Below are positions 55,160-64,000 of a stretch of 64,000 nucleotides of DNA, piece after piece. The stretch is taken from assembly GCA_014607495.2 (NCBI GenBank), contig CP053163.1, positions 2,212,716-2,276,715 on the forward strand, in the 5' to 3' direction. Source of the stretch: Carposina sasakii. Taxonomy: Eukaryota; Arthropoda; Insecta; Lepidoptera; Carposinidae. The position numbers and the translations under genes are program-made. Numbering within the stretch: the stretch's first letter is position 1; each line of letters starts with the position of its first letter. Below the pieces are notes generated by a model. It made no database searches, was not told the origin of the DNA, and was given only the letters and a program-made list of their open reading frames with translations.

Positions 55160-57240
55160 GTCTACCTTATAGCCCCGTATAGTGTGCATCTGCTGAGCTG
55201 GGCTACATTTCTCTTATCCCTGCTATAATGACACTGTGTGTGACCCCCTTAGTACTTGTCTAGGTCGTCCCTCCATTATCTCCTGGGTTTCCCCTAAGCT
55301 GGTAGAACAAAAGCTATTTTAAAAGGGCACAATTTTATAATGTCACATAGTTAATAAAGTCAGGTGTTATGAAACTTTTTACGTCAGTCAGTTTTATGTC
55401 GTAAGAAGTATAAATAGTTAAACTTATAATGATGTCAACCTGTAGGTGTACCTAGAGTTTGTTTATATAACTTATGCAGTGGGATGTGATTTTTTTTATT
55501 TCTCAAGAAGGAAAGGCAAGGGAAACTATGGGCATACAGCCATTTTCACAGTGGGATGTTATTATTTCTTTGTGATTATTGCCATTGTTTTTAGAAAAAT
55601 AATTATTTATGTAGATATTTATTTTCCTATATCTCGGCAGTCCTGTGTCAAATGTTTAAGTAGCTAGAGGAACCACTTATCACATGAAATTTTTAAGAGT
55701 TTCTGAACACATTGTTGAATATTCGTGAAATGTCGAATAGTTCGATTGGTACTAAAATTAGCAGTACCTATTCTCGTGCTTCAATACGTTTGCTCACTGC
55801 GATCCATTTGGACCAGGTGAAAGCAATGACGTGGCAGATTGACCTAAATCGGAGTCTTAGACAAGAGCGACAGTGAAATTTTTAAAACTATTCAAACTTT
55901 TTTTTATGTTTTTTTTTTATTTCCTACATCTGAATCTACCTGATAAAGTAGATCGGCTGACCATCCTGTAAAAATTTGGATGGTCAACCGACCTCCCATA
56001 GGTACGCCATAGACTTAAGTAGTTCTAAGTTAGCTATAATACATTATTTTAAAGATGCTTTATAAAATAAATAAATGGTTGACAAATACGCTAAATAGAG
56101 TTTATTCGAAAAAAAATCCTGATAACTCGAACTTCACTAGTAAAATCGTTACAAAGGACCCAGATAATTCCCGTTTGTTCACGCCAAGACGCTTTACGGA
56201 CCTTCAAGAACCTAAGCTTTTCTAAGCTTAGAGCAACCGGCACGCCCCTCGCCTTACTTCATAACCTAGGCTAAAATCGTGAAACATTCAGTGCTAAATA
56301 CATAAAGAATCGCGTGTAGCACGATATATACGAGAATAACTTTAATCGATCCACGGACCACATGCTTTACTTTGTTAAATCACTATTTATGTAAAAATAA
56401 TGTTAAGATAAGCTTGACTTTGGTTTATATCAACTGGTTTTAAGTCAACTGACTGTCAACAAAGGTATTTGGGCTTTTACGCAACCATCTGACCATGCTA
56501 CACTATAAACGATCTTAATCGCGATCCTGCAATTCATTTCACCTGCAACAATGCCAACTATGTGCGTAAGTATATATCTACCTATCTTGTAACGTGGGTA
56601 CGAAAGATTATACATTTACTTAACATACTTCTAATCACTATCGTCCTGATTCACGTTTAGCTAAATCATAAAAGAGTAGTATATTTTTAATGTACCTAAT
56701 GGCCGTTAAAATTTTTACGGAGAAAAATTGAAGAAAGATTAAGTTTATTGAATGAATGAATTTTACTTAATTATTATCCACAGTTTGACCACTGCCCATT
56801 TGTATTACTATGTAAATAGTGGATCTGACGATATATCTAAATCAATATGAGATCTTGATCTTTTATAGGATGCTTTATTTAACAGAAATTTACTTGAAAG
56901 AAATAGATGATGTGAAATTTTAATACACTAAATCAAAAGTTTATCAGCATGGATGTATGTTACTGTGTGTTTTATATTTTTCAGTTAATAGGTAGTAAAT
57001 ATTTAATTTTAATTTTAGGTTTTATTACTTCATATATAAATAAATGAATTTATGTTATAAATTAAATAACAATCATGTAATTTTTGTTACTGTATATGTC
57101 AAATGTCTGAATGTTTCTCTTCCACGCAATAACTACTGACCGATTTTGATGTTTTAAAATATTATTATAGAAGGGTATAAAGATATTGGCAGGATATAAT
57201 ACACTTCGTTTCGTCGTTCGGGACAATTTATTATTTTCCT
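55160..57240. other. AT-rich DNA, little recognised
   Basis: A hairpin lies at about 55950-55995 (ATCGGCTGACCATCC against GGATGGTCAACCGAC). No exon or repeat family was recognised. This is upstream of the first unc-13 exon seen, so the missing first exon could be here but was not found. Confidence 0.4.
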
Positions 57241-57244
57241 TTAA

Positions 57245-57325
57245 GGGTTCTCACCCGAGTGAGATTTGAACTCACGACCTCTCGCATTCCGTGCATCACT
57301 CTAACCAACTGAACTATATTGGAAA
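57245..57325 (-). repeat. tRNA-like SINE, family A, fragment
   Basis: On the minus strand CAGTTGGTTAGAGTGATGCA and GGTCGTGAGTTCAAATCTCA-CTCGGGTGAG. The 5' block is missing. Confidence 0.7.
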
Positions 57326-57667
57326 GTGGGTGTGTTATTTTGGACACTTTGCTATGACTGAGGTGGTCGCGATTATAATAGTAATAAATATAAGTATTAC
57401 ATCATTTTGTTGTTTTCTCAAATCCAAGCAAGTTTCTTTTCATTTCCAATCAAAGTCTCAGAAAGACTTTGTTTACTTTAAGATAACGAGGGATGAAGGA
57501 AAGGCTTCTAAGTTAAATTTAAGGGTTAAATTTCGTGACACGTTCAAAGAAAGTTAAAGAATATTGTTTATTTCCACGATGATAAACAGCGAGATAAACA
57601 ACAATTTATCGAAATAACATTTTCTACAGATTAGCGCAGTTGATAATGACCGAGCCTAATATAATGA

Positions 57668-57850
57668 TAATGATACTTGGGTTTGAATTACGGTAGGTGC
57701 AAACTTTCATAATATAATTAATCGAAGTATTATGTATTATACACATAGGCACTAAGCACATTATGTTGCCTAGTACCAACGACATAAGACCTTAGACATC
57801 TCAGTGTGGGAGTAGGTTAATGTGTTCTTACTCGTAAGTGTGTAAAAGTT
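57668..57850 (+). repeat. SINE family B, 3' part
   Basis: TTGGGTTTGAATTACGGTAG then ACGACATAAGACCTTAGACA and a diverged body. The A-box half is missing. Confidence 0.65.
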
Positions 57851-58155
57851 AAAACATACCTACTATATAATTAGACATGACGGAGATCGAAATATCTCAG
57901 TTGGAAACGTGGTGGAAGCCCTCTGCCCTAACTAGGGGATACAGGACCTTAAGTCATGTAAGTCAGATATCGTGGTTGGTTCTCAGTGCCGAAGTCAATA
58001 AGGCGGTGCCACCGATGCCCAAGCACAGGGCGTAGACTTTGGAGGCGCAAGCATGGCGATTATTTGAACCAGGCAGGACAGACAGGCGCAGTTATAGAAG
58101 TGCATATATGTCGCACATGGCGTAGAAAAGGTTATTTACGGTTTTTCTATTAGGT

Positions 58156-59205
58156 TGTGACGCCACCAGCGACGTCACAAGGGAGATGGCAGAGTCACAG
58201 CTGCGAACGAGGCGAGAGACCGGAGGGGACGCAGCACCGCCCGCACACCGCGCGCCCCGCCAGCATCCCGCAAGCGACTCCCGCATCCCGCGGACGATTC
58301 CCGCATCCCGCGAGCGACAACCGCGTCCCGCTCACCCCGCTACCGACCGCCGCCAACGAAGCAATAAAACTAGTTGGAAAAGCCGCGCGCCGGGCATTCA
58401 CGTTCGGTGGTTAGTGCCCTCTGCACGTCCGCGTCAGCTACCGGAGGTGAATGCCCACGTCCTCAATTTGCCAGGTGCAAAGCCCTAGTCGTCTAATTGT
58501 TAAAGGGACCTTTGATTCGGGTAAAGATCGTGTCAGGACCCCGAAACCATTAGATCCAACTAGTGCAGGACGTTCCGCGATACGGGTCACCGACGCCGAA
58601 GGTGCATTCCCGATTTTGCACGTCCTCGGAATAACCGAGTCCACGCCGTCTGACTGTCAGGCGAACCTTTGATTCGGGTAAAGATCGTGTCAGGTTCTCT
58701 GACCGTCAGGCATAGCCGTGGACAGGACGTTTCATGCCCGCGCCGTAGACGCTCATCCAACTCGCGCTCCCGCCGCGTATATCCCGTTATTCCGCTCGTA
58801 CCGCGACCGAGCCCGCCAGTTAGTTTCCCGAGGGAAGTCCGATACTTCCCTAAGCTAGGTATAGTCTAGATCGTGAATAAGTGAATGTACCTAAGTGATT
58901 GTAATTACAAACCTGTAGCTCGCCCTCCGCAATCCTTGCCTAGTCTGGCCTTCCGCCTGTTAACTAAATCTAGTGTTACAAACCGCGTCCATAGTCAGGT
59001 CCCGTGACTGACGTAAACTTATGTATTAGATGATCTCTAACTTAAGTAAGATTATACGTAAATGAATGTGTACCGTGTGTTTCTCTCACTATCCCGACTC
59101 CCAAACTCTGTTCACTCAGAAATCCCTAATCTAGCCCCCCCGGCTGGGTCATAGGGAGTAGCCCGGCGTACCCCAAATTCATCCCTTGGAATACGCCGCG
59201 TTACA
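58156..59205 (+). repeat. 5' LTR (1050 bp)
   Basis: It starts TGTGACGCCACCAGCGACGT and ends GCCGCGTTACA. The first third is very GC-rich; AATAAA is at 58363. A block with TTTGATTCGGGTAAAGATCG occurs twice (near 58507 and 58665). Open frames on both strands are repeated exactly in the other LTR and are not genes. Confidence 0.93.
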
Positions 59206-59225
59206 TTTGGCGCCCAACTCAATTA
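59206..59225 (+). other. Probable primer-binding site
   Basis: TTTGGCGCCCAACTC lies directly after the LTR. TGGCGCC fits the complement of a tRNA 3' end. The tRNA is not identified with certainty. Confidence 0.7.
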
Positions 59226-59472
59226 ACTCACGCGTTTTTCAGTGTTCCAGTGACACCGGTCACGAACATAAAAACGGGAAAATAAGTGAACACAGAGTAC
59301 GGGACAGGGCTGTACAATACACAAAAAAAATAAAACCGCGTATCAAGTGCCGGCCGGAATAATCCCGTAAGTAAATAATTAAAAACCCACGTAATAAATT
59401 CAATAATAAATTATCCCGAAATAATAATCCAGAAACAAAAACAAAACAAAAAAAAAATATATAACAACTTGA

Positions 59473-61572
59473 ATGTCCACGTCGTGGATATACGGTCTTA
59501 GAAAAACACAACTAGTAGAAGAGGCACAGTCAAGAGGCATACCGACCGAAGGCTCAACAGTAGACGACCTGCGCAAGATAGTAGTCGAAGACATACGTAA
59601 ATCTCCCGGAGACACCATAACAATAAAATCAAAAATGGCACCAGAAAAAGACATAACACAAATAGTAGAAGCATGGAAAATATACTTCGACGGAACAAAC
59701 TGTGCAATAGAATTTCTAGAAAGCCTGGAGGAGTTGATGATAACCAGGGAAATAGAGAAGGATAAACTACCACCCGCCCTGATACAGCTATTTAAGGGGA
59801 AAACATTACAGTGGTACAGAAACAACCAGAATTCCTGGACGTCGTATGAAGACTTCGCAGAAGATTTCAAAGTGCATTACTTCCCATGCAACTACGCGAG
59901 TAAACTGCAGGAAGCCATAATCGCCAGGAAACAGAAGTTCAACGAAAAATTTACAGAATACATCATAGACATACAAACAATGATAAGACGTTTCGGAAAT
60001 ATGACAGAACAAGAACAACTCGATAGGATATACGAAAATATGCACGCAAATTACAAACTTTACATAAAGAAGCAAGAATTTAAAAGGTTGAGAGAACTCA
60101 TCACAATGGCAAAAGAATTCGAAAGCATAAATGAAGAAAAATACAGAACATATAACGAACAAGCTCAGAACTGGGACAAGCAGCCACAAGAAAGGAGATA
60201 CCCGCCATCTATAAGTTACCCGAGGAAAGAAGACTCAAATGCGGCAACACAAAAGATCAACCCGAACTATAACCCAGAAACATGTTGCTGGAGCTGCGGA
60301 AAGCAAGGCCACTCATACAGAGAATGCAGAGGACGTAAGAAAATCTTTTGCAGTTACTGCGGCATAATGGGACGAATGAGCAAAAATTGTTGCAGAGGAG
60401 GCCCCAGAAAGGACAAAGCAATAAAGGCCTATACTACAGAGAAAGACTCCAACCGAGACAACCGAATATTCGTAACCGTAAAGGTGAAAGAAAAAACCTA
60501 TAAAGCTCTCATAGACACAGGGTCAACATGTTCATACATAAATAAACAGATATATGAACAATGGGGAGGGCATACGAAAAACAAAACGGGAAACGACAAC
60601 ATAGTGAGACTAGCAGACGGGTCTAAAATAACCATTAACGAGAGTATTACGGTGGAAATGGAGATAAAAGGGAAAATAATCACACACAAGATGCACGTAA
60701 TACCAACAACCAATGTAATAATTATCGGAATGGACATACTGAAACGTCTGGGAGCAAAAATATCAATCCTAGAAGCAGAATCCAACCCAAAGATAATTAT
60801 AATAAATGAACAAATCACGCCAGAAAGGAAAAAGAAAAATAAAAAAGCGGACGAAATATACAGAAACCCGGTGTACGCAATCAATAGGGAAACCGCTGAC
60901 TGGTACACGAAGAAACTTTCTAAAGTAGAACAAAATAAGAACAAATTCCCAGAATTCCGCATAAGTGAAGAAAAGCTTTATAAGAAAATAGACAAAAACG
61001 CCTATGGATGTAAAATAGCAGCTAATTCAGAATGGAAACTGTGCATCCGAGATCAAGAAAAAGAAGATATACTAAAAGAAAACCACGATGACCCGAGCGC
61101 AGGACACACCGGCGCAGCAAAGACACTCAAAAAAATAGCACAGTGCTATTATTGGCCAGGAATGTACCGGGAAGTGACCAAATACGTCCAAAAGTGCAAA
61201 GTATGCCAGAAAAACAAACCATCGCAAGAGAAAAAAGCCGGTGCAGTGTACGTAAGCAACGCCACAGAACCACGACAGAAAATCTCAACAGACATAATCG
61301 GACCTTTACCATGTTCACGCAAGGACTCGACCAAATATACACCAGCATTCCTACTATTCGGAAGAGAGTTAAGAAATCCAGGAGATAGAAACGGATTCCC
61401 GATACCAGCAGTATCGAAAAGACAAGATATGGAGAAAGTATACGAAGTAGTGAAGAATAACCAACAAAGAGCGTCAACAAATAAAAAAAAAATACTACGA
61501 TATGAAGAGAAGAGAATGGAAACCGGAAATAGGAGACAAGGTCCTAAAGAGGAACTTCACGCTATCCAATAG
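59473..61572 (+). CDS. Gag-protease-integrase remnant, single frame with in-frame losses
   Basis: 699 codons, strongly A-rich. In order: gag (residues 1 to about 260, many charged helices); a CCHC knuckle at 272-285 (C-x2-C-x4-H-x4-C); a second one at 293-306 with Arg in place of His at 301; a retroviral-type protease with DTGS at 348-351 and IIIGMDIL about 75 residues later; then directly the pre-integrase linker and the integrase zinc finger (H538, H545, C575, C578). The frame then jumps from STDIIGPLPC to YTPAFLLFGREL, skipping the catalytic core. Reverse transcriptase and RNase H are absent. Both losses keep the frame open. The order is that of Ty3/gypsy elements. Described as found; no complete element is present. 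Confidence 0.88.
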   Translation: MSTSWIYGLRKTQLVEEAQSRGIPTEGSTVDDLRKIVVEDIRKSPGDTITIKSKMAPEKDITQIVEAWKIYFDGTNCAIEFLESLEELMITREIEKDKLPPALIQLFKGKTLQWYRNNQNSWTSYEDFAEDFKVHYFPCNYASKLQEAIIARKQKFNEKFTEYIIDIQTMIRRFGNMTEQEQLDRIYENMHANYKLYIKKQEFKRLRELITMAKEFESINEEKYRTYNEQAQNWDKQPQERRYPPSISYPRKEDSNAATQKINPNYNPETCCWSCGKQGHSYRECRGRKKIFCSYCGIMGRMSKNCCRGGPRKDKAIKAYTTEKDSNRDNRIFVTVKVKEKTYKALIDTGSTCSYINKQIYEQWGGHTKNKTGNDNIVRLADGSKITINESITVEMEIKGKIITHKMHVIPTTNVIIIGMDILKRLGAKISILEAESNPKIIIINEQITPERKKKNKKADEIYRNPVYAINRETADWYTKKLSKVEQNKNKFPEFRISEEKLYKKIDKNAYGCKIAANSEWKLCIRDQEKEDILKENHDDPSAGHTGAAKTLKKIAQCYYWPGMYREVTKYVQKCKVCQKNKPSQEKKAGAVYVSNATEPRQKISTDIIGPLPCSRKDSTKYTPAFLLFGRELRNPGDRNGFPIPAVSKRQDMEKVYEVVKNNQQRASTNKKKILRYEEKRMETGNRRQGPKEELHAIQ

Positions 61573-61720
61573 CAACAAAAACTTCTGCGCAAAACTAGCA
61601 CCAAAATTCGCCGGTCCATACACGATAATCCAGAAAAAATCGCCAGTGATATTTTTAATAAAAGACAACAGGAAGATCCAGACCGCCCATATAAAAGACC
61701 TGAAGAAATACAATACATAA
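61502..61720 (+). pseudogene. Integrase C-terminal segment, shifted frame
   Basis: REWKPEIGDKVLKRNFTLSN and CAKLAPKFAGPYTIIQKKSP is the SH3-like tail that ends gypsy integrases (G-D-x-V and K-F-x-G-P-Y). It lies in a different frame from the main frame, which overlaps it by 70 nt. The shift falls at an A-run near 61485-61497. It may be a recent 1-nt indel. Confidence 0.75.
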
Positions 61721-61734
61721 AATAACTCTTCTTT

Positions 61735-62160
61735 TGTTTGAAAAAAAAAGTACAAAAAAAAAAATATATATATGTAAAACAAAATATAAAAAAAACCAGA
61801 GGTACAATTGAAAGAAAAAATATACTTTCAAAAAAATATATAAAAAAAAAAAGATAAAAATATATATATATATATCACACGAAAAGTACAACAAACAAAA
61901 GAAGAGATAATAATAAATAAAACAAAAAAATAATCAAATAATAGTAAATAACAAAACAAATAAATAATAATACCAAATAAATAATAAACCGAAAATAAAA
62001 TTAAAAACAATTTTTAAATAAAATAAGAAAACTAGATATGTAGCATACATAACAAGAAAAACAAATATAGAATAATAATATAAGAATATTACCAGCATAA
62101 AAAGTAAATAAATAATAAAACCAGATAACAAAATAAACCAGATAAATCAAAACAATGAAA
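61735..62160 (+). other. A-rich 3' region of the LTR element
   Basis: Nearly only A and T, with long A runs on the plus strand. Minus-strand frames here are artefacts of the composition. Non-coding interior between the integrase tail and the polypurine tract. Confidence 0.75.
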
Positions 62161-62648
62161 TAACAATACCAGATAACGATTAAAAGATAATTAGTAGAAT
62201 AAATTTAGAAAAATATTCAAACAGAATAAATCCCGAAATCGCCAGCCCTGACGATAAATCTGCATAGTAACAACACCGATAGCAAACAACATTCCTAGAT
62301 AAGAGAACAATAGATCGTCGACGACCGCACGGACCCAAACCGGTTGGGCACAAGTCATTAGCTCGAAGTTAGGATTTTTAAATTATAGCGTATTTTAAAT
62401 AGACATAGATAGATAGTATTACGTCTATTAATAGTACATACGGCCCGTAGGGAAATATTAGTATGTATTAGGTTTTTGAAATTTTGATTTGATTTTTGAA
62501 TAGATTCCGCCGGGAATAAAGTAGGTCCGCAATACTATTTTGGGGGGGGAAACCGGCCGACACTTGACGAAGTTAGGCAGGGGGGTTTCTTACAAGTTAA
62601 TAGGTATTAACGTGTGATTTTTTCCAGATACGAAAAAATCTCCGCACC

Positions 62649-62659
62649 GAGGGGGAGAA
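62649..62659 (+). other. Polypurine tract
   Basis: GAGGGGGAGAA lies immediately before the TG of the 3' LTR, the usual primer for plus-strand DNA. Confidence 0.85.
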
Positions 62660-63708
62660 TGTGACGCCACCAGCGACGTCACAAGGGAGATGGCAGAGTC
62701 ACAGCTGCGAACGAGGCGAGAGACCGGAGGGGACGCAGCACCGCCCGCACACCGCGCGCCCCGCCAGCATCCCGCAAGCGACTCCCGCATCCCGCGGACG
62801 ATTCCCGCATCCCGCGAGCGACAACCGCGTCCCGCTCACCCCGCTACCGACCGCCGCCAACGAAGCAATAAAACTAGTTGGAAAAGCCGCGCGCCGGGCA
62901 TTCACGTTCGGTGGTTAGTGCCCTCTGCACGTCCGCGTCAGCTACCGGAGGTGAATGCCCACGTCCTCAATTTGCCAGGTGCAAAGCCCTAGTCGTCTAA
63001 TTGTTAAAGGGACCTTTGATTCGGGTAAAGATCGTGTCAGGACCCCGAAACCATTAGATCCAACTAGTGCAGGACGTTCCGCGATACGGGTCACCGACGC
63101 CGAAGGTGCATTCCCGATTTTGCACGTCCTCGGAATAACCGAGTCCACGCCGTCTGACTGTCAGGCGAACCTTTGATTCGGGTAAAGATCGTGTCAGGTT
63201 CTCTGACCGTCAGGCATAGCCGTGGACAGGACGTTTCATGCCCGCGCCGTAGACGCTCATCCAACTCGCGCTCCCGCCGCGTATATCCCGTTATTCCGCT
63301 CGTACCGCGACCGAGCCCGCCAGTTAGTTTCCCGAGGGAAGTCCGATACTTCCCTAAGCTAGGTATAGTCTAGATCGTGAATAAGTGAATGTACCTAAGT
63401 GATTGTAATTACAAACCTGTAGCTCGCCCTCCGCAATCCTTGCCTAGTCTGGCCTTCCGCCTGTTAACTAAATCTAGTGTTACAAACCGCGTCCATAGTC
63501 AGGTCCCGTGACTGACGTAAACTTATGTATTAGATGATCTCTAACTTAAGTAAGATTATACGTAAATGAATGTGTACCGTGTGTTTCTCTCACTATCCCG
63601 ACTCCCAAACTCTGTTCACTCAGAAATCCCTAATCTAGCCCCCCGGCTGGGTCATAGGGAGTAGCCCGGCGTACCCCAAATTCATCCCTTGGAATACGCC
63701 GCGTTACA
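62660..63708 (+). repeat. 3' LTR (1049 bp)
   Basis: Same as the 5' LTR at an offset of 4504 bp until the C-run near 63640, where it has one C fewer. It ends GTTACA, followed by AGGT. Confidence 0.93.
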
Positions 63709-63712
63709 AGGT

Positions 63713-64000
63713 ATGTACCTAAATTTATTACCACTCAAAAGCAATCAAAGCCGAAATTCTCAGTATTCAGCCCGGAACTTAAGTAAGACAACACACTTAA
63801 TAGCCACTAAGTCTAAACCACTATTATGACTTAGGAAACTAAGTCAATTTAGTGGGGAAGTTTGTATAGCTTTTAAATACAATTCCGACCGAGATTCACT
63901 GATAAGTGCCCGATTACACGGAATTGGACAATTTGATTGTATGAAATGTAGCGCATCCTACGCCAGAGGGCATATGATTTGTAGATCTAGAACGTGATGG
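63713..64000. other. Flanking DNA, nothing recognised
   Basis: No open frame or repeat was seen between the LTR element and the end of the window. Confidence 0.5.

Larger units (their letters stand above)
58156..63708 (+). mobile_element. LTR retrotransposon, young, non-autonomous, Ty3/gypsy-like
   Basis: Two LTRs (58156-59205 and 62660-63708) begin TG and end CA. AGGT flanks the element at 58152-58155 and 63709-63712 as a 4-bp target duplication. A primer-binding-like TGGCGCCCAACTC follows the first LTR, and a polypurine tract (GAGGGGGAGAA) precedes the second. The only LTR difference I see is one C in a C-run (7 against 6). The 3.45-kb interior holds a gag-protease-partial integrase frame and an A-rich 3' region. 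Reverse transcriptase and RNase H are missing, so it must have moved with enzymes supplied by another element. Confidence 0.93.

Noticed and set aside
58157..58869. Arg/Pro-rich genes
   Set aside because: They lie inside an LTR and recur exactly in the other LTR at +4504; GC-rich LTR sequence gives frames on both strands.
59400..62131. Hydrophobic minus-strand proteins
   Set aside because: They are complements of the A-rich gag and integrase frame and the A-rich 3' region; runs of Phe, Leu and Tyr reflect T-rich complement.

Overview
The window is animal nuclear DNA, most probably from a moth or butterfly. GT-AG introns, AT-rich DNA packed with small transposons, Lepidoptera-type Helitrons (A|TC...CTAG|T ends) and several SINE families support this. 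The species cannot be told from sequence alone. No open reading frame in the window is an intact single-exon host gene.

One host gene runs through most of the window on the minus strand: unc-13 (Munc13 family), the presynaptic vesicle-priming protein. I found twelve exons by eye, from a 30-nt microexon at 52301-52330 down to 2380-2544. All twelve join in phase without a stop, giving 1341 coding nt (447 codons). The first four carry the N-terminal C2A domain. The rest encode the Tyr/Ser/Arg-rich linker that lies between C2A and the C1-C2B-MUN core in this family. The initiator exon and the C1/C2B/MUN exons were not found; the gene continues past the low-coordinate edge. Two introns are very large (16.6 kb and 17.6 kb) and are filled with mobile DNA.

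Mobile DNA by region. 1-2240: decayed Ty1/copia element. 2.6-9.4 kb: exons separated by SINEs, a foldback MITE, a Helitron starting 4 nt into an intron, and a 9 x 57-bp minisatellite derived from a SINE tail. 11.6-39.7 kb: MITEs (TACAGGGTG, hAT-like, foldback), Helitrons, two tRNA-derived SINE families and RTE-like LINE tails, several nested in one another. 40.2-45.9 kb: a 5.7-kb near-perfect palindrome flanked by an 8-bp direct repeat, so it appears to have moved as one unit; each arm holds a Mutator-like transposase fragment and a nested TTAA-flanked element. 46-52 kb: further SINE, Helitron and LINE remains. 53.1-54.8 kb: a TTAA-flanked element with a broken Mutator/Kolobok-like transposase. 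58.2-63.7 kb: a young LTR retrotransposon with nearly identical LTRs whose open frame keeps gag, protease and the integrase zinc finger but has lost reverse transcriptase, RNase H and the integrase core.

The main result is therefore a host synaptic gene that can be read exon by exon through a dense mobile-element landscape. The most unusual structure is the giant palindromic transposon inside its 16.6-kb intron, which would be transcribed as a hairpin with arms of about 2.8 kb.
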